NCBI GenBank assembly: GCA_021234155.1
Contig: JAJEKV010000060.1
Location: 7,898,323 to 7,962,322 of the forward strand
Direction: 5' to 3'
Length of the DNA: 64,000 nt
Origin: Isoetes taiwanensis
Lineage: Eukaryota > Streptophyta > Lycopodiopsida > Isoetales > Isoetaceae
The translations under genes and the position numbers were made by a program. Shown here one piece after another: positions 32,881 to 43,853 of this stretch. How positions within the stretch are numbered: the first letter of the stretch is position 1; every line of letters starts with the position of its first letter. The notes below the pieces were generated by a model that ran no database searches, had not been told where the DNA came from, and was given only the letters and a program-made list of their open reading frames with translations.

Positions 32881-33147
32881 TTGGATATGGGGCAGTTAAA
32901 TCTTGGCCCTCGGCAGGAAGGGCGGGCAGAGTGCTGGCGGGCTTTGATTTATTGGCATGGCCGAGAATAGTTTTGTCTGCGCCAAGGGTTGGGCTCCGTT
33001 TTGGAGGCAAATTTTGTGCTCTGTTCTTCCTTTGTGGGTTTTGTAGAACTGCGGGTTGGGCTCCTCAGAACCGCCTGGCGAAAAACTGGCGGAAGGCTGT
33101 GCATTTTTGTTGTGAGCTAATACAAAATAATTTTTTGTTTGATGTAG

Positions 33148-33369
33148 GAAGAGATGGAAATGGCGACTTTACAAAGGATAGACGATGCATTGTTGGCTGG
33201 TAGACCTGCAAGGTCAGTTGCATTACCTGATGACGAGAAACCAGCCATTCAGCAGCTTTGCTTGCTTACAATGAAGCCAGTGATCTTTGCTGCAAATGTT
33301 GCAGAAACAGATCTCCTTGACTCTTCAAGCAATGCGTACGTGCAGAAGCTCATGGATGTTGCTCGGGCA
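33148..33369 (+). pseudogene. lone exon of YchF/OLA1-like GTPase
   Basis: An open stretch of 74 codons lies between an AG acceptor (TTTGATGTAG) and a GTATAA donor. It encodes MATLQRIDDALLAGRPARSV, LCLLTMKPVIFAANVAETDL and AYVQKLMDVARA. This matches the region after the coiled coil of bacterial-type (plastid) YchF P-loop NTPases, where the family has LCLLTMKPxxYxANVxExDL. I found neither the G-domain exons upstream nor the TGS domain downstream, so it is an orphan or captured exon, or one exon of a gene whose other parts are too distant or decayed. The reading frame is intact. Confidence 0.6.
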
Positions 33370-33894
33370 GTATAATGCCCGGTTTAAGTTTGCTTACGGT
33401 CTCTCTTTTTTTTACTTCTGACGCAAAAATCTCTGGTCCGTCTTCTGAAGTTGAGCCGAAGCTTTTATACAGATGGCATCTGTGATCTGTTTGGAGTTTT
33501 GCAAATATTTGGTATGCAAAGGGCTTCTGGGATTTGCAGGGCGGATCTGCGACATGCATCTAAATCCGTTTGCCGGAATCCTCCCCGCCCATTTCGTTCC
33601 TCAGGAGCTTCATTAGAATTCTTCGGATGCCTAGATCTCCTAGATCAGGTCGGAACTGCAGCTAATAGCCTGTGTTGCACCCAAAAACCAAGAGCCAGGC
33701 TTTTGGTTCTGTAAGCAACGGGTATTATAGGCAAGAAGCTAGGCTTCTAGATTATTCTCTCTGTGGCCTTTTTTAATGTATTCCATACTGGGAACTACTC
33801 ATCTGGCTAGATTATGCATTTCTGAGTCGCATGGGCTTGGTTGTGACACATAAATAAATGGTGCAGATTGTGCAGGATGGCAGCGGAATTGAAA

Positions 33895-35240
33895 GCACAG
33901 CAGACGAATTGCTTGGCATTTCGAAATCAAAATAAGGTATGGTTGTTGTTCGCTAGGTTTTGTTTTTGAATCAGTTGCAATAACTTGCAGGTTGTGTGTA
34001 GATTTTCTTTGTGTGAACTAGTGGAGTGCTCTTTCATTTATATACCTGTGATCACGATCTAGTGATGAATCCATCAATTAGTGCTTTCCTTTAGGGCTTA
34101 ATCATCCCAGCACAAACCCCTCTCTGCTGCTTGTGCATGCTCATCAGTGTCACCGATGTGTTCAAACTAGAAGCTAAGCAAATCCTTTGGACTGTGCAAC
34201 TAGAATTGTGAGGTAAAATCTGAAATTGCATGTTGGGCATGTCCAAGCTGCCTAATATAATGTGCAAGCCTGACCGTAGGATGTAGAATAAGCTAGTTTT
34301 TTGTTCAACAAGATGTCAAGGACTTCAAAAAAAAGTGCATATAAGTGCAAGCCTATTGGTAAGATGTAGAATAAGCTAGGTTTTTACTCAACAAGATGTC
34401 AAGGACTTCAATAAAAAGTGCATATAAGAATAGCTTCTTTAGTCGACAAGACACTGCCACTCAGGGTTGAACTCATCCTCGGTTCCTTCCCCAAGCTGAA
34501 TAATTATGTACTTGCAGTTACAAAAGACTCATTTATTGTCATATAATGCTTCGCATGATTGTCAATATTTTGACATAGGCTGTAAATGTTTACTAACAGA
34601 ATCATATGGGAGGCGATACAGTAATTTATTACATGGCAATCAGTAATAACACATATGGTTGGGTGCCGCGGCCATGATTAACAATATCAACGAGAACAAA
34701 GTCGTCTCTAACACAAACGAGACCCTCCGTATTCACATCTCCTCGACCCTCTATATTACTAAGGTAGATGACGAGACCAAGGTATAATTCTAGTCCATGA
34801 AAAGGAAAGCTTAAAAGCGTAAGCACCCAAGTTGTTCAGTACGTCAATATATTTCTGCATCAAGGAGATTCACAACAGGCAAATCTCTCACTGGCAGTTC
34901 CAAATCGAAATAAGGTATGTGTGCTCTTCGCGAAGTTTTTGTTTCAGAATCAATTGCAAGAATTTACATATTGACTGTAGATTCTTATGTTTTCTTTGTG
35001 TGAACTGGTGGAGTGCTTTTTCATTTTTATACCTCCGATCACAGTCGAGTGATGAATCTGTTTGATTCCAGTGTGGCTTTCTCTTTTGCTTTAGGGTCCA
35101 AAATTACCATCCCAGTTCAAAATCGAGGGCCCTTTGTGCTGCTTCTCTCATCAGTATCACTCATGGGTTCAAACCAGAAGATAAGCAAATCTATTCCAAT
35201 GTATCCCATCTGTTTTGACTGTGTACCAAAATTGTGAGAT
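33895..35240. repeat. diverged duplication plus 79-bp tandem repeat
   Basis: AAATCAAAATAAGGTATGGT with its following 250 bases (about 33925-34240) resembles AAATCGAAATAAGGTATGTG and what follows (about 34903-35240); both contain TTTGTGTGAACTAGTGGAGT-like and TTTATACCTGTGATCACGAT-like blocks. Between them GATGTAGAATAAGCTAGTTT occurs twice in tandem (about 34262-34425, each followed by CAACAAGATGTCAAGGACTT). Confidence 0.7.
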
Positions 35241-35249
35241 AGAATGTAA

Positions 35250-36780
35250 AATTGCAGCAAGATAGGCAACATAAGTTTGTGTTAACCGGTATATGTGTCA
35301 TGTGGAGCTTAAATTGCAAGCTTTTTAAACCTGTAGCAATGCGCATTAGTGAAATTTATAATCTTTGCATTTACAAAAATTGTCATCAAAGTTCTCTGTC
35401 ATGTAATATTATGAGCGAGTGTAGTGTAATATTATGAGCGAATCGTAAGTTGAAATTTATAATCTAATGCCATGAAAGTTGTCCTGATAAAATGTTGTGA
35501 GCTTATGAGAACCTTAATAATCACTTGATAGATACCACAAAAGGGGACATTAAAAATTGAAATAAAATGAAAACCTCAATATATCTATCAAAAGCACATC
35601 AATGCATTTCTTCATGTTTCTTGCCCCATAGGTTTAAATTTGAACATGGCACATCCATGTGTAATCTACCCATTGAAATTTGAATTTCTCTATCGAGATG
35701 GTGCAATACGCAATCTTCCCATTAGACTTCATCGTCGAACCACTCATACAATGGAAGTGCATATACAACACCAACCTTGCATTCAAATGCCTGTCATGGT
35801 TATTTTCCAGACAATTGATGCAGATCTTCCAGAAAACTTATTCTTGACGAGGGATTCTAAGGTCTTATGCCAATCGATCTAGATGGAATCTAATAGGAAT
35901 CTAAACATATTCTAGAGGAAGCATGCTAACCCATAAAGTTACTACAAGAACGTGGCGCTTTGATTAGGATTTGATAGATGTTGACTTGAGGATTGACCTT
36001 ATCTTTGACCGATTGATTTTTAGGAGTCTAATGGAATCTTAAGGGGACATAAGGGAATCTAGGGGCACCTTAAGTGAATAGAGATAAATCTTCTATATTG
36101 GATGTGTTTTGTACGGAACCTAAAGGATATCTAAGGGGTTCTAAAGGATATCTAAGGGGTTCTAGAGGAATATTTATAGCATAATGTGGAATCTGAATGG
36201 TACCTTAGAAAACGTCAAAGAATGTTATAGAATCTTGGGAAACCTATAATAAAGCAGAGGAATGAAGACTGTACAACACATTATAAGTTATGACAGTCTC
36301 TACAATTCTCACTCTTTTACAGGTAACCTATAGACAGTTGATAACAAAATAATAACACTCACAGGAATCTTGAAGATTCTATATAGAGAATTCTCACACA
36401 ACCTCCCTGGATCTAGAGAAATCTAAGGAAATATAAAATATCTTTAAACGCTTGAAATCTTAGCCAATCTTGCTCTTGACTTTTTATGTTGCCACATACA
36501 AATCCGTTGTGTACATTCTATAAAACACATTCGGTCGATTTGATATAGATGTTATGTATGAACTTGAGTTCACATTTGACTTTACCTTTGCGTTTGATTT
36601 TCACTTTTTATTAAGTTTTACGTTTGAAGTTGATTTTGATTGAACTTCGGCTTTGCTTTCTCTTTCACTTAAAAATTGACTGTCAATTTTGATGGGTTGA
36701 TCCATACGATAAACTGTCTAGATTCCTTTAAACAAATACTCGTAATGAACAACTCCAATGTAATTCAAATTTAGCTTGAC
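35250..36780. other. intergenic, no gene recognised
   Basis: AT-rich with many short degenerate repeats (for example AAAGGATATCTAAGGGGTTC twice in tandem near 36121-36170, and ATATTATGAGCGA twice near 35405). No coding family recognised. Confidence 0.4.
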
Positions 36781-36831
36781 TTTATTGTAGATTACTCTCA
36801 CGGAAATTTCGATCACAAATGTCCAGTCGAC

Positions 36832-37859
36832 TTGTTTGACAGTGAATCTACTGTGGAGAAACTTGTTAGTAGAGCTGTAGATTACTTTGCAGGAGAGTTT
36901 ATCTTATATCAATATTATGCGCCAGGTTTCACTTCAGATAAATTGTCTGCCATAAAATTTCCTTGCTGGCTTGAGATTGAGCGCTTGCCTCCTGATATGC
37001 TTGATCCAGGTTTTCTGATTTCAATCGCCAATACACTCGGTACTTATATCTCTCACTCAATTATTAGAGGCCCTAAGATTTGTGTTGGCATACCGGCCGC
37101 AGAGGGTATACCGAAGCAAGTGGTTGTGCAAAGCGGTAAGTACTTCTCTTTATTCAACTTGAAGTTGTTGAATGCCTGGGACTTGCGTAGGATGTTTCCC
37201 AAGCTACACATTGAAGGGCTTGATACTACGCAAGACAAGAAAAGTGCGGAAAGGGAGATGCATACTCCGGACTCGAATTACCCCCAACACACACCCGCAC
37301 GAAGAATATGGCTGTAGATGTGGTCACTGGAGATAATCCCTTAGAGCTATCTTTAATCTCTTCTGATGAAAAGAAACGGTTAGAAGTAGATCCAATAATC
37401 AGTAACGTTATGCAGGAGAAGTCAAACAAATCTGGCTCTGACACTCGTTGTCTTTCCTCTCAATTGACCAATCATGGATTGGCTGGGCGGAGTCAACGGG
37501 TTTCAGACTCAGAATGGAAAAGTATAAAAAGAAGAGGCTCGAATGCTCCCAAACATGATGCTCCAATGAAACCTCCAAAAGTAGGAGTAGAAGTGCACGT
37601 GGCAGGTGATAGTGATCTTCCGCTGGAAAACAGTGAGCTGATGTGTATTGACCCACCTAATCTCTCGCCTCCTGATCCGATGGATGGGATCCCTTTCCAT
37701 TCAAATAGATGGGCTGACTTGGTATTAGAAGAAATATGTGATAATGCAAACAGCATGGAATGTGAATCTAGAAAAAAGGGTAAACAGGGTGAAGGTGAGG
37801 AAGAGAATAACATTCAAAAGGAAGAAACCCGCTCCCAAAAATGGATCATAAGATTTTAA
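36832..37859 (+). pseudogene. LINE ORF1 (RNA-binding, DUF4283-like), two frames
   Basis: Frame 1 (to 37317) encodes the DUF4283-like core: GEFILYQYYAPGFTSDKLSA, FPCWLEIERLPPDMLDPGFL and IANTLGTYISHSIIRGPKIC. Frame 2 (37308-37859) continues with a charged, low-complexity C-terminus (RWADLVLEEICDNANSMECE) that overlaps the ORF2 start by 19 bases. The N-terminal part usual for the family is missing: the frame upstream reaches a TAG near 36790. ORF1 proteins coat LINE RNA. Confidence 0.75.
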
Positions 37860-38899
37860 GCTGGAACATCAGAGGGGTGAAATCATCAGAGATAAAGGGT
37901 AGTAGATTAGCTCTGGCCTTGGCTAAAATTAAACCAGATTTCATATGTTTACAAGAGCATAGATGTAAGGATGAAGAAATAGGACATCTTCTGGGTTTGC
38001 TAGGAAATAGTTTCGTTGGAATTGCATCAACAAGTGGAAGCTCCAGTGCAGGGACCCTAATCGCGTGGAGGAAGGAGATCAAGGTATTATCTACATATGT
38101 AGACAATTTTGGCAGATGTAGTATAATTACCTGGGATGCAGGCGGACAACTATGGGGTATAGTTAATGTTTATGCGCATAATGTCGCAAGAAAGAGAGGT
38201 GCACTGTGGGCCTCAATTAAAAATAAGGTTAGACGTTTTGGTGGCAATAACATTGCGTGGATCATGCTGGGTGACTTCAATATGGTGGAAAGCAGAGAGG
38301 ATAGAATGGGTAATGCGGCAGAAATTGTGTCTGGCTTTGAAAAAGAGCAATGGGTTAGTTTGTTAGCAGAACTGCAACTATCAGAATTGCATGGAGATGG
38401 CGGGTTTACATGGCACAATGGACGGGTCGCGGAAGGAAGGGCATATGCTCGCCATGATAGATGTTATATTAACCAGATCGCTGCATCTTGGTGCCCATCT
38501 TTATATCGTCAAAATCTGTTGGATAATTCCATCTCTGATCACAACCCGCAACTGGTGAGCGGTCGTATTCTGGACAACTTTAAACCTTTAAGAACAGTTT
38601 TTAAATTGAATACTCGATACTTGAAGGATATTCACTTCAAGTTGCAATGCAAGAGAATATGGCTAGAGACGAGCTCAAATAAAATGGGGATGGATGCAAT
38701 GATTTCCTCGTTAGCAGCTATTAAGAAATTTGCTAAAGAGTGGGGCAGAACTAAGGTAAGAGAGGAAAAGGCGAGATTGGATTCCTTGTATCAGGAGCTC
38801 TCCAATCTTAGAAGGGGGGGATTTATTACAGGAAACCGCGAGAAGGAAGTTCTAAAAGAGATAAAAAAACTTGGAAACGATCAAAGTCACTCAGGCTAA
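37841..38899 (+). pseudogene. LINE ORF2 part 1: APE-type endonuclease
   Basis: Begins MDHKILSWNIRGVKSSEIKG. The catalytic blocks of an exonuclease-endonuclease-phosphatase domain are all visible: SWNIRG, FICLQEHRC, GIVNVYAHNV, MLGDFNMVESREDR, YARHDRCYIN and SDHNPQLVSG. The enzyme nicks target DNA. The frame runs to 38899, but homology passes to another frame at the A7 run 38862-38868, consistent with a one-base slip in a homopolymer. Confidence 0.88.
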
Positions 38900-40421
38900 A
38901 GCAAAAGCAGGCCTTACCTGGATAAGAGAAGGGGACAGATGTTCTAAATTTTTCTTCAAGGTTGCAAGGCAAAGAAGGTATGCTGCTACTCTTACGCATA
39001 TTCAGACGGAAGATGGGCTGGTGGTCAGGGAACCTCAACTGATCAAAGAATATTTTTATAATTACTTTAGGTGTTTCTTTGAGCAGAAGGATGTGGAGTT
39101 TCAGGATTGTTTTGAAAACATGATCCTTGCTAAAGTAAAACCTAAAGTGACGCAACCGCAAAGGGATGTGCTGGGAGCACCTCTATCCAGGGAAGAGATT
39201 AAGGAAGCAGCCTTCTTGTTGGCGAAAGACAAGTGCCCAGGTGTGGATGGCATTCCCGTTGAGTTTTTTCAGACCAACTGGGAATGGATAGAGCCGTTTG
39301 TCTATAGCGCGTACTCTGATTTTTTAGAAAAGGAGTACTTGGACAAGAGACTCAACACTGGCGTCATTACATTGATACCAAAAGTGAAAGAGCCTAGATC
39401 AATTAACGATTGGAGACCGATTACACTGTTGTCTTCCTTTTACAAAATTGTGGCTAAGGCATATGCAGAGAGGCTAAAACCAATTCTTATGGAACATATC
39501 ACTTATACGCAGTCTGGTTTCTTGCCCAAAAGAAGCATTCTTAGCAATGTTGCCGCAGCCTTCGAAGGTTTGCACTGGGCAAGAAAAACGCAACAGAGAG
39601 TCATATACTTGAAGTTGGACTTTAAGAAAGCATACGACAGTGTAAGCTGGTCCTTTCTTCAGAAGATGCTTTTAGCTCTAGGCTGTGGTTTAGACTTCAC
39701 ATCAGTGGTAATGAAGCTTCTTGATACTAGTCACGCATCAGTGGTTTTTTCTGGTGAATCTTCTTCCATTTTTCCAATTGGCAGAGGCATCAGGCAAGGC
39801 TGTCCACTGGCACCATTTCTCTTTAATGTTGTAGCCGAGGGTCTTTCCCAATTGCTTCTTTCAGCTACAGGTGACGGAATCATTAATGATCTTGCTATGC
39901 ATGATGGAACTCAACAAGTATGTAGCCAATATGCAGACGACACCTTTCTTTTCTTGGAAGCAACAGAGGAGAATCTATCTTGTGCCACTAGGCTTCTTAA
40001 CATGTTTTCCATGGCTTCCGGTTGTTCTTTGAATTGGAACAAATGTGCTGCATTGTGGCCTTTGGATGAAACCATACCTGAGTGCATTCTCCAATATCCT
40101 TGGAGAGTAATACCAAGCGGTGCCTCATCCAGATTGTTGGGTATTCCGATTGGTATTAACAGATCAGCAATAGAGACATGGGATGAGATCCTACTTGGGT
40201 TGGAAAAACATTTAAATTGGTGGAAAATATGTAAGCTCTCTATGGCTGGCAGGATTGTGGTAGCTAAATCAGTACTTTGCAGTACGTACGTATATGCAGC
40301 TTCAGTGCTGTTGGCTCCAAAAAGCATTACTCAGCAACTGACGAAATCAATAAGGAATTTTGTATGGGGAGGGAATGAGGAGGGAGCGGATATTAAGGTG
40401 GCTTGGGACAAGTGCTGCATC
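38871..40421 (+). pseudogene. LINE ORF2 part 2: reverse transcriptase
   Basis: Follows part 1 after a one-base frame change. RT motifs in order: LTWIREGDRCSKFFFKVARQ, LAKDKCPGVDGIPVEFFQ, GVITLIPKVKEPRSINDWRP, QSGFLPKRSI, VIYLKLDFKKAYDSVSW, GRGIRQGCPLAPFLFNVVAE and CSQYADDTFLFLE with the catalytic DD. The frame ends at 40469 only because sequence of the inserted element is read through; true LINE homology stops at VAWDKCCI, 40421. Confidence 0.92.
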
Positions 40422-40977
40422 ATTAGAGGAAAAATGAGATCACATTTTGTCCCATTAAGGGATGCTTAAAATGCCATGTCAGCTTTTTAAACTGTCCAAT
40501 AAGAGAAGAGCTCCAGTATATCTCATTCCAGTATTATGTGGCAGCCTGTAATTAATGCAGCTGCAACTAACTTCTGTAGTATCATTTTTTCATTATAACT
40601 TTTGATCCAGAACTCCGATTCAAAAACTTTTTGTAGCAATGGGTTCGTCTTCACAAGATCTATCTAGTGATAACCCATTCATACATCTTTTACGATATAA
40701 ATATATAAGAAATAAGCAAAAAAATCATATTTTTTTAAGGTTAATGCATATGACCATATTGAAATACATCATAACCATATATCATTGGAAAGATCTTTTC
40801 ATTCCGCATCTAATGCAACAAACGCCGCAACATTTTGATAAGTGGATCAAAAGTTATGGGGAAAAAACAACAGCAATGAAGTTGTTGGTGCTGCATTAAT
40901 TGCAGTTAATAGAGGGTAAGCCATTCCATTGGAGGATTCTTATGAGGATGAAATGAGATCTCAAATTTCCTCTAATG
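40421..40977. mobile_element. 557-bp inverted-repeat (MITE-like) element inside the LINE
   Basis: The left end ATTAGAGGAAAAATGAGATC (40422) is the inverted counterpart of the right end GAGATCTCAAATTTCCTCTAAT (40957-40976). Further in, AATTAATGCAGC ... CATTATAACTTTTGATCCA (about 40551-40610) matches the reverse complement of 40840-40905. The arms are long but imperfect, and the left arm has an extra segment of about 45 bp. The LINE frame resumes directly after it at HRNQGGLGMLD (40977 onward), so the insertion is younger than the LINE. There is no transposase. A short TCAT flanks both sides but is too short to be conclusive as a target-site duplication. Confidence 0.75.
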
Positions 40978-42143
40978 TCATAGAAACCAGGGTGGATTAG
41001 GGATGCTAGATATTGCGTTGCACACTAAAGTTTTGGCAAGCAAATTCATTTGGCAGGTGTTGAATAGGCAGGTGAATTCTCCTGGTACTCAGTTGTTGAA
41101 ACAGTCACTTTTACATTGCATTTCATGCGATAAAGTCGCCATGAGAGTGGAGTTGCCATGGGCTCTCTTTTACAAATTAAAACCTTTCTCAGGGGCTTCA
41201 CCTTTTTTGAAGGGATTACTTAAAGCATGGGAATCAGTGAGGGGTTTATGGCATTTGAATGTAGTGAACTTCCACTCCATCGCAATGCCGGTGTGGTGGT
41301 TAGCCATAGAAACAGATGGGGATCCAAAGCCCCTATTTTCTCTAGTGGATATGAGGACTCAGAGAAGGTGGTCATCATGCGGAATCAATTTTGTTGGCGA
41401 TTGGTACTCACAGGGGGTGCTTTTATCATGGGAAGACTTCAAACAAAAATTTAAACTGCGTCCACAAGACGGAGCAATTTGGCGGTCGGTCGTAGGTAGC
41501 ATTCCGTATTATGCTATACCACTGGTGGGGGATTTTGTGACATCTCATGAAGTTTTGCATGAGCACCCTTCAGTTTCTTCTTGTTACAAACTTCTTCATT
41601 CCAACGAGGTATTACAGTTATCGCGAGTGGTCTTTGCAAAGTGAGGAAGGGGATTTGAAGCGTATGTGGAAACAGGTATGGAAGAATCGTCTTCCCCCCA
41701 AAGTGCAAGTTCTCACATGGCAGATAATACATAGGGCATTAAGAACTAACAGTGTGGTCAGCAGATTCAACTCACAAGTTAGTCCTATCTGTCCTATGTG
41801 TGATTGTGCGGAAGAATCTATTGAGCATTGCTTGATAGAATGCAGAGACATCCAAGCAGCTTGGGACCGAGTGAAAGAAGTTTTTGAATTATCTAGCCCA
41901 GTTGTAAACGTTGTGCTGGGAATTTATCCTAGAGGATGGTCTGTATTGAAAAGGGATGCTGTGCATTTGTGTAAGGGATGGCTGCTCTGGATTATTTGGA
42001 AGAGACGTAGGGCTTTTGTCTTCTCACAGAATTACACGCATTCCTCCAGGATCTTGATATCTCTTAAATCTAAACTGAGTAAACAGGTTCAAGCTGCGAA
42101 AGATCAAAGAATGGCTCGTCAACTATACACAAATCCATTATGA
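40977..42143 (+). pseudogene. LINE ORF2 part 3: RT C-terminus and zf-RVT
   Basis: Two frames. The first (to about 41605) starts NQGGLGMLDIALHTKVLASK and includes VELPWALFYKLKPFSGASPF and GDWYSQGVLLSWEDFKQKF. The second (41605-42143) has the zf-RVT zinc-binding domain, LPPKVQVLTWQIIHRALRTN followed by CPMCDCAEESIEHCLIEC (C-x2-C-x8-H-x4-C), then GWLLWIIWKRRRAFVF, and the stop at 42143. The A-tail begins 18 bases later. Confidence 0.85.
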
Positions 42144-42474
42144 ATGAAAGCATCTTTCAATTAAAAAAAAAAAATATAGTTCGCAATGCCAAGATGAAGT
42201 TTCAGGTGCATGGTCCAATTTATTACCATCTACTAAATTCGTTAGTTACTACTTTGGTATGTTCCTTTCCCAATTGACGGTAAAATAGTTATTGATGTAT
42301 AGGTAAGCTATAACTATTAAACATGGCATAGATGTATATGAACTCTTTTGGGTCACTCGCCTAGATTGTGCGAGACTCACCCAAAAACACCCTCTTAGGT
42401 AAGAGTATATGTATGGTTCAAGCCCCAAAAAAAACTCTTTTGGGTCACTCGTCTCACCTTGCCAATTATTTGTT

Positions 42475-42600
42475 ATCCTCCTCCTAGGTCTTTGGTCTAG
42501 TGGTAACACTTAGTTCTAGAACAACGATATCTCAAGTTCAAGACTATCCAGACTCGCACTATGTAGACTTTTGTCCCATGGTCCTGTATGGTCTCCATGG
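42475..42600 (+). mobile_element. tRNA-derived SINE
   Basis: Perfect Pol III A box TGGTCTAGTGG at 42493-42503 and B box GTTCAAGAC at 42536-42544, 32 bp apart, as in tRNA-derived SINEs. The tail region TTTTGTCCCATGGTCCTGTA / GGTCTCCATGGA resembles TTGGTCTCCATGGACAAAAA near 53730, a likely relative with an A-tail. It is not a tRNA gene: no acceptor stem pairing is evident. Confidence 0.6.
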
Positions 42601-42765
42601 ATGTTAAAGTAGTATCTATCTATTATATCCTGCCATATTTGACAATTTATAGTTGGATATGTAAACTTCATGAAGTGAGCGTGGATGTTAAAGTAGTATC
42701 TATCTATTATATCCTGCCATATTTGACAATTTATAGTTGGATATGTAAACTTCATGAAGTGAGTT
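42598..42765. repeat. 84-bp perfect tandem duplication
   Basis: TGGATGTTAAAGTAGTATCT begins at 42598 and again at 42682, each running to CTTCATGAAGTGAG. The copies are essentially identical over 84 bp, so the event is recent. The first copy starts at the end of the SINE. The unit contains the palindrome CTTCATGAAG. Confidence 0.9.
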
Positions 42766-43055
42766 AGATGCGAAGCATAAGCAGTGATGTTGAGCATTAG
42801 CATTTGCTTGTGTTAACTCGGATACATTACAAATCAATTCAATGCATTAAGGTGTTCCTTGTGGGTATGCTTCTTACATGCTTGTATATCTATTTTTCAT
42901 GTACATCGTCAAGCCGAGGGCAAAGCCTTTTGGGTTGTCGTGTATATGATTTAAAAATGACCGATAACTAGTAATCCCTGGAAAACTTTCCCTGAGCTCG
43001 ATTTTATTTTAAAAAAGCCTTATGGAAAGTGTCATCAACATATTGATTACAAATC

Positions 43056-43853
43056 TCATGCGACCCATTGTTCATAGAAAGTCCACGCAAGATTCCTTCT
43101 CGAGGGCAAGAGAGAAGACATGGGCAAGAACCTTTGCCACAACTGTAAACAACAATGGAGCCAATGGGCAGAGTGCACACCAGATGTCATATCACGCTTT
43201 ATCCAATCACTAAAGCGCGCACGTGACACATAAGCAACTGTATCAGTAGAGGTCCAAAGGAGCAGGAGCAGGAGCAGGGTAAGGCAGAAGACCCCCGAAA
43301 GAGGAAGAAGTAGAAGGCAAATGGGTACCACCAGGACTAGTATAGGAAGACAAATACCTACAGTTGCAACATACGAGGAAGGTCCAAGAGGTGGGAATTG
43401 TTGCAAATCAATGGATGCATTAGCAGATGGATGTGCAAAAGCAAGACGATTAAGACACGAGTTAGACGGCAAAGCGGGATGAATTACAGAAGCACCAAAT
43501 TGCATAGAAGAGGCAAAAGCCACAGAAGAGAGAGAAACAAGAGGATATCCAAGTGCCATGGAAGCAAAATTGACAGAAGAAACAACAGCAGTGAAAGACA
43601 TACTAGGGCTAACCATAGAGGCCGAAATGGGAAACCTCAAATTCGGCAATAATTCCGATGTTGACTTGTCTGATGCCTTACATCGACGGAAAGCTTGCAA
43701 TCCAAGCTTTCCAACGCACCAAAATCGTCCGAATTCAACAATCGAGGAGGGAGATATACATAGAAATTGCAGACGGCGCCTGACATGGCGCCTTCTGCGA
43801 TCAACCCTGTATAAACCCCTTGCTTGTAAAACTTTGATTTTGGCAGTAAACAA
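43056..43853 (-). CDS. hypothetical ORF, 265 aa, with hydrophobic segment
   Basis: The longest unexplained frame in the window. It has a basic N-terminus (YRVDRRRRHVRRRLQFLC), a serine/alanine/valine-rich middle and one strongly hydrophobic stretch (ICLPILVLVVPICLLLLPLS) that would span a membrane. The plus strand is also partly open, and adjacent sequence is repetitive, so this may be a non-coding repeat. No family recognised. Confidence 0.2.
   Translation of the reverse strand: MFTAKIKVLQARGLYRVDRRRRHVRRRLQFLCISPSSIVEFGRFWCVGKLGLQAFRRCKASDKSTSELLPNLRFPISASMVSPSMSFTAVVSSVNFASMALGYPLVSLSSVAFASSMQFGASVIHPALPSNSCLNRLAFAHPSANASIDLQQFPPLGPSSYVATVGICLPILVLVVPICLLLLPLSGVFCLTLLLLLLLWTSTDTVAYVSRARFSDWIKRDMTSGVHSAHWLHCCLQLWQRFLPMSSLLPSRRNLAWTFYEQWVA

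Larger units (their letters stand above)
36783..42173 (+). mobile_element. L1-type LINE, 5'-truncated, with A-tail
   Basis: An element of about 4.8 kb (excluding a later insertion) runs from within ORF1 to an A-tail at 42161-42172. It has ORF1, an endonuclease, a reverse transcriptase with YADD, and a zf-RVT/RNase-H-like end in the correct order, as in plant L1 clade elements that retrotranspose by target-primed reverse transcription. Lesions: a frame change inside ORF1 (about 37260-37310), one in ORF2 at an A7 run (38862-38868), the insertion at 40421-40977, and a frameshift near 41605. I did not find a target-site duplication. Confidence 0.9.

Noticed and set aside
37408-37813. Minus-strand frames of 82-106 codons
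   Set aside because: Antisense to LINE ORF1, low complexity, no domain.
42410-42432. Second B-box-like GGTTCAAGCCCC before an A-run
   Set aside because: No A box at the right distance upstream; too little to call a separate SINE.
42249-42803. Minus-strand frames of 86 and 95 codons
   Set aside because: The second is internally repeated only because of the 84-bp duplication (28 codons); both cross the SINE and have no family match.
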